Assembly: GCF_003719305.1 (NCBI RefSeq)
Contig: NZ_RARC01000030.1
Coordinates: forward strand, 1-64,000
DNA from: Mycolicibacterium stellerae
GTDB taxonomy: Bacteria > Actinomycetota > Actinomycetes > Mycobacteriales > Mycobacteriaceae
DNA length: 64,000 nucleotides
Direction of reading: 5' to 3'
Below, in pieces: positions 24,099 to 31,845 of this stretch (position 1 is its first letter; each line of letters starts with the position of its first letter). The notes beneath the pieces are model-generated. The model was not told where the DNA came from. It did no database searches and saw only the letters and a program-made list of their open reading frames with translations. The position numbers and the translations under genes are program-made.

Positions 24099-26596
24099 GG
24101 CGGCGGCGGTGCCACTGGCGGCGGTCCCGGCGGCGGTCCCGGTGGCGGTGGTCCCGGTGGTGGCGGCGGTGGCGGAGGCAGGAGAAACGGCGGCAGCCCG
24201 AACGGGTTGAAGACGTCGGGCGGCGGAGGCAGCAGCGCAGCATCCGGAGGCGGCGGTGGCGGCGCCTCCGGTGGGGTCGATGGGTAGTACACCGGCGCAG
24301 GGGCGACACCATTGCTGGTATTGATCGTGATGAGGAAGCCGGGTACGGCCTTGTCCTTGGGCGAGGTTCCGACGATCGCCCCCTTCGACAGGTAGCTGTC
24401 GACGGGCGAAGGTTGGTCGGCGACCTGGAAACCGGCTTCCTGCAATCGTTTACGCGCGGCGTCGAACTTCAGGCCGGTGATGCTCGGCAGCGCAACGGTC
24501 GGAGCACCGTTGACATAGCGTGGGTCGGTCGGCGGCATCGACACGGGGCCGAGCTCCTCCGCGATCGGTTTCATCGCGAGATACCAGGTTCGTGCCGGCT
24601 CGTTACCGCCGTACAGGTTTCCGTTCGAGCATCTGCGCAGCGGCCACGAGCACAGTTCGGACGGAGTCGGCGTGTCGTCGAATATGTAGTTGGCAGCGGC
24701 GTACTGGTTGGTGAACCCGAGGAACGCCGACGACCGGTGGGACTCGGTCGTTCCGGTTTTCCCTGACATCGGGAGATTCCAGCCGACCGAGCCCGCCGAA
24801 CTGGCCGCCGTCCCGCTTGTGTGATCCTTACCGAGCGCGTTGGCCAGCGTATTGGCGAGGCCCTCGGGCACCACCTGTTCGCACTTCGCCTGTGGGAGTG
24901 GCACTTCGCGGCCACGACGGTCGATGATCTTGTCGATCGGGGTCGGCGGGCACCACATGCCGCCCGAGGCCAGGGTGGCTGCGACGTTCGACAACTCGAG
25001 TGCGTTGAGCTCGAGCGGCCCGAGTGTGAACGAGCCGAGGTTCTGTTGTTTGACGTAGTCGGCGAGGCTTCCCTTACTGTTGGGGTCATACTCCCTTGCG
25101 CTGCCCGGCTCGGCGTAGGACCTCATCCCCAGCCGCACCGCCATATCCACGGCGCGCGGAACACCGACCTGCGCAATCAGCTTCGCAAACGCGGTGTTCG
25201 GCGATTGAGCCAATGCGTCGGTGACGCTCATCTGGCCGCGGCCGCCGCCGCCGGCGTTCTTGACACACCACGTGCGCGGGGGACAACCGGGGGTGTTGCT
25301 GTCACCCAGCCCGGCGCCCTCGAACTTCGCGGGCACGTCGAGTTGGGCGTTGATGCCCATCCCCGCGTCCAGCGCCGCCGCGGTGGTGAAGATCTTGAAC
25401 ACGGACCCGGCGCCGTCGCCGACGGAAGTGAACGGCTGCGGCTGCACGGTCTGCCACGACTTGAGGTCCAGCCCGTACGTGCGGTTGTCGCCCATCGCCA
25501 GAATGCGGTGGCTGTCCCTGCCCGGCTTGATGACGCTCATGACGCTTGCGACACCGTCGAGAGTCGGGCTTGCGACCTTGTCGATGGCACGTTTGACGGA
25601 GTCCTGCACCAACGGGTCGAGGGTGGTGCGAATCAGGTACCCGTTGCGCGCCAGGTCGTCTTTTCCGATGCCTGCGCGAGCCAGGTATGACAGCGCGTAA
25701 TCGCAGAAGAAAGCGCGATCGCCCGCCCCGATGCAGCCCTGAGGAAGTGGATTGGGCTTGGGCAGGATCCCCAGTGGCTTAGCCTTGGCAGCGCGGATCT
25801 CGTCGGCCTTGTCCGGGACATTGTCGATGAGGGTGTCCAGAACGAGGTTCCTTCGCGCTAGGGCCCCTTCGGGATTGGTGTACGGGTTCAGCGTGCTCGT
25901 GGACTGCACCATCCCCGCCAGCAGTGCGGCCTGCTGCCAGTTGAGGTTCGCCGCGTTGACGCCGAAGTATGTCTTGGCGGCGTCCTGCACGCCGAAGCTG
26001 CCGTTGCCGAACGACACCAGGTTCAGATATCTGGTCAGGATCTCCGCCTTCGGGAGCGCCTTGTCGAGTTCGAGCGCCATCCGCATCTCGCGCAGCTTGC
26101 GCACCGGCGTGGTTTCGACGGCGGCGCGGCGCTCGGCTTCGCTGTGGGCGTTCACCAGGAAGTTGTAGTTCTTGACGTACTGCTGCTCGATCGTCGAGCC
26201 ACCACGGGTGTCGACCGCACCCCGCAGGTAGCCGGCCAGACCGGTGAGGGAGCCCTGCAGGTCGACGCCGTTGTGCACGCCGAAGCGCCGGTCCTCGATC
26301 GAGACGATTGCCAGCTTCATGGTGTCGGCGATGCGATTACCGGGAACGACCCACCGGCGCTGGGTGTAGATCCACGCGATCGGGTTGCCTGCGGCGTCGA
26401 CCATCGTGGAGATGATGGGGACTTCGCCCTCCAGGACCTGAGCCGAGTCTTGCGCCGCCACGTCGGAAAGGCGGTTGGCCATCGCACCGGCGCCGCCGAC
26501 TAACGGGAACACCAACCCCGCAACGATAAGACCCGCGGTCAAGATGTACAGAATCAGCTTGGCGGGCATTGCAATTGCCCTGTGCTGTCCCGTCAT
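24095..26596 (-). CDS. Class A penicillin-binding protein, PonA2-like paralogue
   Basis: 833 residues: a short cytoplasmic tail, TM helix (about 14-36), GT51 glycosyltransferase domain (VSIEDRRFGVHNGVD, RGGSTIEQQYVKNY), transpeptidase domain with SxxK in GAGSVFKIF, SPNTAF as SxN and MSGKTGTTE as KTG, then one PASTA domain (about 700-760) and a poly-Pro tail. It polymerises and crosslinks peptidoglycan outside the membrane. The domain order is that of PonA2. The neighbours are not those of ponA2 (no whiB4), so it may be the extra PonA3-type enzyme of fast growers. Confidence 0.88.
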   Translation of the reverse strand: MTGQHRAIAMPAKLILYILTAGLIVAGLVFPLVGGAGAMANRLSDVAAQDSAQVLEGEVPIISTMVDAAGNPIAWIYTQRRWVVPGNRIADTMKLAIVSIEDRRFGVHNGVDLQGSLTGLAGYLRGAVDTRGGSTIEQQYVKNYNFLVNAHSEAERRAAVETTPVRKLREMRMALELDKALPKAEILTRYLNLVSFGNGSFGVQDAAKTYFGVNAANLNWQQAALLAGMVQSTSTLNPYTNPEGALARRNLVLDTLIDNVPDKADEIRAAKAKPLGILPKPNPLPQGCIGAGDRAFFCDYALSYLARAGIGKDDLARNGYLIRTTLDPLVQDSVKRAIDKVASPTLDGVASVMSVIKPGRDSHRILAMGDNRTYGLDLKSWQTVQPQPFTSVGDGAGSVFKIFTTAAALDAGMGINAQLDVPAKFEGAGLGDSNTPGCPPRTWCVKNAGGGGRGQMSVTDALAQSPNTAFAKLIAQVGVPRAVDMAVRLGMRSYAEPGSAREYDPNSKGSLADYVKQQNLGSFTLGPLELNALELSNVAATLASGGMWCPPTPIDKIIDRRGREVPLPQAKCEQVVPEGLANTLANALGKDHTSGTAASSAGSVGWNLPMSGKTGTTESHRSSAFLGFTNQYAAANYIFDDTPTPSELCSWPLRRCSNGNLYGGNEPARTWYLAMKPIAEELGPVSMPPTDPRYVNGAPTVALPSITGLKFDAARKRLQEAGFQVADQPSPVDSYLSKGAIVGTSPKDKAVPGFLITINTSNGVAPAPVYYPSTPPEAPPPPPPDAALLPPPPDVFNPFGLPPFLLPPPPPPPPGPPPPGPPPGPPPVAPPPP
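24098..24307 (-). repeat. GGC/GGT-rich low-complexity tract encoding a poly-proline tail
   Basis: On the plus strand this is repeated GGCGGCGGT-like sequence. On the minus strand it encodes runs of 4-8 prolines at the end of the penicillin-binding protein. It is a likely site of replication slippage and length variation. Confidence 0.75.
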
Positions 26597-26634
26597 TCCT
26601 CTAGCGTATTCAGCGGGGCGGGCGCTGTGGCCGG

Positions 26635-27615
26635 TTAAGGCTTACGGATGTCGGGTTCGCCGCCGTAAGCCTCTGCGTGACGACGCAGGAAGTGTCCGAT
26701 TTTGTGGAAACCCCAGCGCCGCGCGATGCCGGTGACGTTCGTCGTATCGGGGTCGCTGGCGACAAGTTCCCGGTGAGCGTGGTGCAGCCGAACCCTGCGC
26801 AGGTACTCCATGGGGGTGCAGTTGCGATGTACCCGGAACATGTTCAGCAGAGCTTGCGGTGTCACGTCGGTCGCCGCCGCGATGTCTGCCGGGGACACGT
26901 CGGTGTCCGCGTTGTCGTCGATGAATGCGGTTGCGCGACGCAACAGCACCGGTGAACTGTCGCGGCGGTCCTGGATGGTGGGCTCGGTGACGGCATTGTT
27001 GGGGAACGCGGTCAGCATCGTGGCCGCGAGATACCGGGCGACGGTTCCCGTCAGGAACGGTGCCTGCGCCGATGGGGAGTTGATCACCGTGTGCCGGATG
27101 TGGTCGATGACTTCCACGACGTGCCGACCTGCGTCTGTCGAGATCGGCGCCGACGACCTCAGCTGTACGGCTCCATCGCCCTTCGTCGGCGCGGCCACCT
27201 CGCTGAGCAGGCGTCGGTCTATGGCGATGCCGGTGAGGGTGGCCCGGTGGACGAAGCCGCCGTACGCGGTGTCATCGAGTGCGCCGATCGCCGCTGCCCC
27301 GCCCGTCGTGAACATCTGGGGCTGGTGTCCCGGCAGATGAGCTTCGATCGCACCCTTGAGTACCCGGCAGAGCAGGATCGTCTCCATCGGATCGGCTTCG
27401 TACTGAAGGTCGTAGCTGTACTCGAAGTCGTCGACGACAAGCGAGCCGATTTGTGTTCGCCAAACCCGGGTCCGAGTGGGTAGGCCGTGAGATTGTTCCC
27501 TTAATCGGACCTTGGTATAGGCAGCGGTGAGCGACTCTTCGGCCTTGCCGATGTCGCTAGTGTCAATAATGAAACTACCGGCCACGACTCCCCCCAGCGT
27601 TTCAGCCGCCACCAT
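26635..27615 (-). CDS. AraC-family transcriptional regulator
   Basis: 326 residues. The C-terminal domain (about 225-320) holds two HTH units: ADIAAATDVTPQALLNMFRVHRNCTPMEYLRRVRLHHAHREL and GIARRWGFHKIGHFLRRHAEAYG. The N-terminal 200 residues form an AraC-binding-like sensor (HGLPTRTRVWRTQIGSLVVDDFEY). It resembles actinobacterial regulators of the AraC-binding-like type found near oxygenases. It stands alone between the PBP and TetR genes, and its target is not evident. Confidence 0.85.
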   Translation of the reverse strand: MVAAETLGGVVAGSFIIDTSDIGKAEESLTAAYTKVRLREQSHGLPTRTRVWRTQIGSLVVDDFEYSYDLQYEADPMETILLCRVLKGAIEAHLPGHQPQMFTTGGAAAIGALDDTAYGGFVHRATLTGIAIDRRLLSEVAAPTKGDGAVQLRSSAPISTDAGRHVVEVIDHIRHTVINSPSAQAPFLTGTVARYLAATMLTAFPNNAVTEPTIQDRRDSSPVLLRRATAFIDDNADTDVSPADIAAATDVTPQALLNMFRVHRNCTPMEYLRRVRLHHAHRELVASDPDTTNVTGIARRWGFHKIGHFLRRHAEAYGGEPDIRKP

Positions 27616-27680
27616 CCGATGGGAGCCAAGTTAGCCGGATTCAGTTCACGCGTCAAGGCTGGAAGTTTGCTAAAAGTCCG

Positions 27681-28280
27681 CTAACGGCGCACGCCATCCA
27701 GCAGCGTCAGCAGAATCGGGATCCGCCGACTCTCGATATCGGGATGGGAAAGCACATGCCGGAACATGGCTGCGCCGTCGAACGTATTGATCAGCACCGC
27801 GACAAGGGCCGCGAAGTTCTCTTCGCCGAACGCCTCGATCTCGTCGGCTGAAGGCACCGCGCGCGCGGCCTCGTAGATCTTCGCGACGTACGCCGTCATC
27901 ACCTCCCGCAGCGTGTCCCGCAGCTTCTCATCGGTGCGGGCGGCAACCATCAGCTCGTAGATCACGGTGTTGGTGGAGTTGCCGGTCAGGTCGCGGATGA
28001 TCGCAAGGACTTCCTCGATGGCAGGCTTGTCGGACGGGATGTCGGCCATCCGCTTGGCGGCCGCCTCCAGCTGTCGCCGTCCCGCCTCGTGCGCCGTCGC
28101 CGCCATCAGGTCACCCATCGTCGGGAAGTGGCGGAAGAGGGCACCGTCGGAAACCTCCGCACGCTTGGCGACGACCTTCGCCGACGTGCGGGCGTAGCCG
28201 ACCTCGATGATGGAGGCGATGCTCGCGTCCAGGAGGCGGGCGATGGTGTCCTCGCGGCGCTGCCGCTGGGTTCTGGCCAT
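27681..28280 (-). CDS. TetR-family regulator
   Basis: 199 residues from ATG 28280. The N-terminal HTH (about 10-55) is RREDTIARLLDASIASIIEVGYARTSAKVVAKRAEVSDGALFRHF. The C-terminal ligand domain is helical. It begins one base after the stop of the amidohydrolase gene, so both form one operon. A strong 26-bp palindrome before that operon (30079-30104) is the natural operator, implying autoregulation plus control of the hydrolase and perhaps the divergent SnoaL gene. Confidence 0.88.
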   Translation of the reverse strand: MARTQRQRREDTIARLLDASIASIIEVGYARTSAKVVAKRAEVSDGALFRHFPTMGDLMAATAHEAGRRQLEAAAKRMADIPSDKPAIEEVLAIIRDLTGNSTNTVIYELMVAARTDEKLRDTLREVMTAYVAKIYEAARAVPSADEIEAFGEENFAALVAVLINTFDGAAMFRHVLSHPDIESRRIPILLTLLDGVRR

Positions 28281-28281
28281 G

Positions 28282-30063
28282 TCAGGCGGACACGGATTCC
28301 CGCGCGGGTGCACCGGCCTTCAGGAACCGTCCGGATTTGACCGTCTCTCCGTAGCCGTCGCAGAACTCACCGTCGCGGAACACCACCGCGCCGTTGACGC
28401 CTGTCGCGACGATCGCCTTGTCGTTGCGGTTCACCATGCGGGACAGGTCGCCGTAGAACGGCACCTTCTCTTCGTGGTAGCTGTCCACGGAGTCGTCGAG
28501 GCCTGCCGGGTCGATGACGACGAAGTCGGCGCGGTCGCCTTCACGCAGCGTGCCCGCGGGCAGGCCGAACCATTCGGCGACCTCGGCGGTGAGCCGGTAC
28601 ACCGCGTGCTCGACCGTCATGAACGGCTTGCCCGCCAGTTCGGCGTCGCGAACCCGGCGAAGCAGCTTGACGGCGAAGTTGTAGAAGGCCATGTTGCGCA
28701 GGTGGGCACCGGCGTCGGAGAAGCCCATGTGGATCGACGGTTCGATGGCGAGCGAGTCGAGGTGCTTGGGCCGGTGATTGGCGACGATCGTCGTCCAGCG
28801 CACGTTTCGTTCGCCGTTCTCGACGAGCACATCGAGGAAGGCGTCCAGCGGATGCAGTCCGCGTTCGTCGGCGATCTGCCCGAAGCTCTTGCCGATCAGG
28901 GTCGCATCCGGGCATTCGACGATGGTGGCGTCGTGGAAGTCGCGGTGCCACAGCGTGGGTCCGAGCTTCTTGCGGTCGAACGAGGCGCGGAACCGTCGGC
29001 GGTACTCCGGGTCGGCGAGCAGTTCGTTGCGCTCGATCTGGTCGCGCAGATGCAGGGCGGCGGTGCCGGCACCGAACTCCTCGAACACGGGCAGGTCGAT
29101 GCCGTCGGAATACAGCTCGAACGGTACGGGCAGATGCTGGAACCGCACGAACGAGTTGAACAGCCTGTTGAGAATCCTCGTGCCAGGGCCGAATACATGC
29201 ACCATGCCGGTGTTGGACTTGGCGTCGGCCGAGACAAGCAGGCTCATCCGGACACCACGCCTGCGGCCGAAAATCCGGCTGCTGGTGAGGAAGAAGTTCA
29301 ACGCCTCCAGCGGGTTTTTGGTGTTGGGCGCGCTCTGCAGGATGCGACCGCGCTTGCGCAGCACCTTGATCAGCCTGCGGCGTTCGCGCCATGTCGCGAA
29401 CGTCGATGGCAGTGCGCGGGAGCGGAACCGGTCGCCGTCGAGCTTGTCGATCGCCGCGTCCATGCCCGACATGCCGAGCAGCCCCGCATCGAGCGCCTCG
29501 TCGAGCAACGTCGCCATCCGCTCGAGTTCGGCATCGGTCGGCTCGACGCCCTCGGTGGTGGCGCGTTCCAGGCCCAGCACCGACGTGCGCAGGTCCGAAT
29601 GCCCGAGCATGGAACTGACGTTCGGCCCGAGCGGAAGGTCGTCGAGCGTCTGGACGTATTCGGCTGGCGTCGTCCAGGTCTTGCGGGCCTCGAGGGCGCC
29701 GAGCACGAACTTGCGGGGCACGGCTTCCACGCGGCTGAAGAGGTCGGCGGCGTCCTCGGAGTCCGCATACACCGTCGACAGCGAGCAGTTGCCAAGCAGC
29801 AGGGTGGTGACGCCGTGCCGCACCGACTCCCGCAGGCCGGGGTCGAGCAGCACCTCGGCGTCGTAGTGCGTGTGCACGTCGATGAAGCCGGGGAGGATCC
29901 ACTTGCCCTCGGCGTCGATGACGTCGGGGCAACCCGTCTCGTCGAGGGGTCCTGCCGACACCGCGGCCACGATGCCGTCGCGAACGCCCAGCGTGCGGCG
30001 TTGTGGGCGGGCGCCGGTTCCGTCGAACCACAGGCCGTTGCGAATAATCACGTCGAAGGGCAT
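28282..30063 (-). CDS. Amidohydrolase, N-acyl-D-amino-acid deacylase-like
   Basis: 593 residues of the amidohydrolase superfamily. PGFIDVHTHYDAEVLLDPG (about 54-72) supplies the metal-binding HxH, and further ligands appear as GNCSLS, MLGHSDLR, ANHRPKHLDS and GFSDAGAHLRNMAFYN (catalytic Asp). The N-terminal FDVIIRNGLWFDGTGARPQRRTLGVRDG and the C-terminal strands form the accessory beta domain. It hydrolyses an amide or cyclic amide; D-aminoacylase-like proteins of this length are common in mycobacteria without a defined substrate. Expression is probably repressed by the TetR gene in the same operon. Confidence 0.82.
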   Translation of the reverse strand: MPFDVIIRNGLWFDGTGARPQRRTLGVRDGIVAAVSAGPLDETGCPDVIDAEGKWILPGFIDVHTHYDAEVLLDPGLRESVRHGVTTLLLGNCSLSTVYADSEDAADLFSRVEAVPRKFVLGALEARKTWTTPAEYVQTLDDLPLGPNVSSMLGHSDLRTSVLGLERATTEGVEPTDAELERMATLLDEALDAGLLGMSGMDAAIDKLDGDRFRSRALPSTFATWRERRRLIKVLRKRGRILQSAPNTKNPLEALNFFLTSSRIFGRRRGVRMSLLVSADAKSNTGMVHVFGPGTRILNRLFNSFVRFQHLPVPFELYSDGIDLPVFEEFGAGTAALHLRDQIERNELLADPEYRRRFRASFDRKKLGPTLWHRDFHDATIVECPDATLIGKSFGQIADERGLHPLDAFLDVLVENGERNVRWTTIVANHRPKHLDSLAIEPSIHMGFSDAGAHLRNMAFYNFAVKLLRRVRDAELAGKPFMTVEHAVYRLTAEVAEWFGLPAGTLREGDRADFVVIDPAGLDDSVDSYHEEKVPFYGDLSRMVNRNDKAIVATGVNGAVVFRDGEFCDGYGETVKSGRFLKAGAPARESVSA

Positions 30064-30078
30064 GCGGACGACGGTATC

Positions 30079-30104
30079 AAAGATAGTGAGTGCTTACAAT
30101 CTTT
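30079..30104. promoter_or_regulatory. 26-bp palindromic operator, predicted TetR site
   Basis: The left arm AAAGATAGTGAG (30079-30090) and right arm CTTACAATCTTT (30093-30104) match in 10 of 12 positions around a 2-bp centre. It lies 15 bp upstream of the amidohydrolase ATG and 50 bp upstream of the divergent SnoaL-like gene. Confidence 0.7.
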
Positions 30105-30154
30105 TTCTCTGCCCGCAATCCACGAGCAGTTTTGGGGTGTCTACAGTCAGAGCT

Positions 30155-30541
30155 ATGACGCCACCGGTCATCGCACGCTGGATCGACATCATCGAAAGCG
30201 GCCGCACATCCGAATTGGAGAGCCTGCTCGCCGAGGACGCCGTGTTCTACTCGCCTGCCGTATTCAGCGCGCAGGAAGGCCGCGACACCACCCTGGCCTA
30301 TCTGTCGGCGGCAGCGAAGGTGTTCGGCGACACCGATTTTCACTACGTCGAGAAGTGGTACGGCGAGCAGTCGGCAATTCTCGAGTTCGCCGCGACCATC
30401 GACGGGAAATACGTCAACGGCATCGACATGATCCACTGGAACGACGTCGAGAAGATCGTCTCCGTCAAGGTGATGGTGCGGCCGCTCAAGGGCCTGCAGG
30501 CGCTGATGCCGAGGATGGCCGAGCTTCTCGCGCCGAGCTGA
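30155..30541 (+). CDS. SnoaL/NTF2-like protein
   Basis: 128 residues with the NTF2-like pattern: WIDIIESGRTSELESLLAEDAVFYSPAV, helix AYLSAAAKVFG, then strands FHYVEKWYGEQSAILEFAATIDGKYVNGIDMIHWND and KIVSVKVMVRPLKGLQAL. The family covers small isomerases, hydrolases and ligand-binding proteins; catalytic residues cannot be assigned. It is divergent from the TetR/amidohydrolase operon and shares its promoter region, and is 2 nt upstream of the phosphoesterase start. Confidence 0.82.
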   Translation: MTPPVIARWIDIIESGRTSELESLLAEDAVFYSPAVFSAQEGRDTTLAYLSAAAKVFGDTDFHYVEKWYGEQSAILEFAATIDGKYVNGIDMIHWNDVEKIVSVKVMVRPLKGLQALMPRMAELLAPS

Positions 30542-30543
30542 CC

Positions 30544-31050
30544 GTGCGGTTGCTGCTGATCGCCGACACCCACGTGCCGAAGCGGGCACGCGACCTGCCG
30601 CAACAGGTGTGGGGTGAGGTGGCCCGCGCCGATGTCGTCGTGCACGCGGGCGACTGGGTGGAGCCTGCCCTGCTCGATTCCCTTGAGGCGAAGGCCGAGC
30701 GGCTCATCGCGTGCTGGGGCAACAACGACGGCGACGAGCTTCGGGCGCGGCTGCCCGAACGCGCCGACGTGACACTTGGCGGGGTGCGGTTCACGGTGGT
30801 GCACGAAACCGGTGGGTCTGCGGGCAGGGACGCGCGGATGGCCAGGCAGTACCCCAACACCGATGTGCTGGTGTTCGGGCACAGCCACATTCCGTGGGAC
30901 ACGACCGCGACGACGGGTATGCGGTTGCTCAACCCTGGATCGCCGACAGACCGACGTCGCCAGCCGTTCTGCACGTATATGACCGCGGTCGTCGACGACG
31001 GCGCGTTGGCCGAGGTCACCCTGCACCGGCTGGAGCATCGTGGTGCGTGA
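30544..31050 (+). CDS. YfcE/MJ0936-type metallophosphoesterase
   Basis: 168 residues from GTG 30544. The motifs run in the usual order: IADTHVPK (D-x-H), HAGDWVE (GDxx), GNNDGDEL (GN(H/D)), VVHETGG and FGHSHIPWD (GHSH), together binding two metal ions. Small proteins of this family are phosphodiesterases with broad in vitro activity. It lies 2 nt after the SnoaL gene and overlaps the following MmcQ-like gene by 11 nt, so all three form one transcript. Confidence 0.88.
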   Translation: MRLLLIADTHVPKRARDLPQQVWGEVARADVVVHAGDWVEPALLDSLEAKAERLIACWGNNDGDELRARLPERADVTLGGVRFTVVHETGGSAGRDARMARQYPNTDVLVFGHSHIPWDTTATTGMRLLNPGSPTDRRRQPFCTYMTAVVDDGALAEVTLHRLEHRGA

Positions 31051-31456
31051 CCGACCGGCCACCCTCGGCGACGTGCACAAGGTCGCCGCAGGCATGCCGC
31101 ACGTCAAGCGGATCGAGGGTCCGAAGGGCAACCCCATCTATCAGGTGGGTGGGAAGTCGTTCGTGTTCTTCCGCACGCCCCAACCCGACGCCGAGGATCC
31201 AGAGACGGGCGAGCGCTGGGCCGACGTGATCATGATCTGGGTGGAATCCGAGAGCGACAAGCTGGCCCTGCTGCAGGATCCGAAATCGCCGTTCTTCACC
31301 ACCGAGCGGTTCGACGGGCACCCGTCGGTGTTGGTGCGCGCCAGCGATTTAGCCGTGATCGGCAAGCAGGAGCTGACCGAGCTCATCCAGGACGCGTGGT
31401 TGTCCAGGGCGTCGAACCGCCGGGCGCAGGTGTGGCTTGCCGAGCACGGCGGCTAG
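31040..31456 (+). CDS. MmcQ/YjbR-like protein
   Basis: 138 residues from GTG 31040 (GTG 31043 is equally possible). It shows the MmcQ/YjbR double-wing DNA-binding fold pattern: GMPHVKRIEGPKGNPIYQVGGKSFVFF, MIWVESESDKLALLQDP, FFTTERFDGHPSVLVRASDLAVIGKQELTELIQDAWLSRA. The family is of unclear function and often sits in mixed metabolic operons. It overlaps the phosphoesterase gene, indicating translational coupling. Confidence 0.82.
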   Translation: MVRDRPATLGDVHKVAAGMPHVKRIEGPKGNPIYQVGGKSFVFFRTPQPDAEDPETGERWADVIMIWVESESDKLALLQDPKSPFFTTERFDGHPSVLVRASDLAVIGKQELTELIQDAWLSRASNRRAQVWLAEHGG

Positions 31457-31575
31457 TCAGTCCGCGGCGGGCACCTTGGCGTGGTTCGCGCCGCAGATGA
31501 AGATCGCCATTCGAGCGGGCTTGTCGCCCGGGTTCTACCCAGAGTTGGTAGAACTCGGAGGAGGGAGCAACGCGG
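31457..31575 (-). pseudogene. Possible frameshifted C-terminal gene remnant in a 389-bp gap
   Basis: No intact gene was found between 31457 and 31845. On the minus strand, the last 25 codons before TGA at 31457 read NPGDKPARMAIFICGANHAK followed by VPAAD, which looks like a real protein end. An in-frame TAG (31535-31537) cuts it off. One frame over, the upstream sequence reads SSEFYQLWVEPG and would join it smoothly if one base of the CCCGGGC run near 31528 were removed. No start codon or full domain is visible. It may be a decayed gene or chance. Confidence 0.3.
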
Positions 31576-31845
31576 GCCGCTGTGGCGCGACGGCCCCGTC
31601 GCTTGCGAACACGGACTTTCCGGACTCGTCATGCCCTTCACCACTCGACGCACACCCATGCCGCCAGTCAATCACCACGACGTGTAACCCAGCTGCCTAT
31701 CTGAATACGAACCATCCCGCAGAACTCAGTTGCCGACGGTGCCGCCTTCGTCGGCAATGTTCCAGGTACACGAAATGAACGGCGTGATTGAGGTTTTCGC
31801 CCCAACTGAACCCGCATAGATGCGAATGGTGGCAGGGTCGGCAGC

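Noticed and set aside
24098..24307. GGC/GGT repeat considered as a CRISPR or tandem-repeat array
   Set aside because: Units are irregular and in frame with a poly-proline tail. There are no spacers of constant length.
28541..30031. Minus-strand 496-codon frame overlapping the amidohydrolase
   Set aside because: Arg/Pro-rich out-of-frame translation of the amidohydrolase gene; no family motif.
31437..31778. 113-codon plus-strand frame in the gap before the alkyl sulfatase
   Set aside because: Overlaps the MmcQ-like gene end, has no ribosome-binding site and no recognisable domain; Cys/Arg-rich tail looks random.
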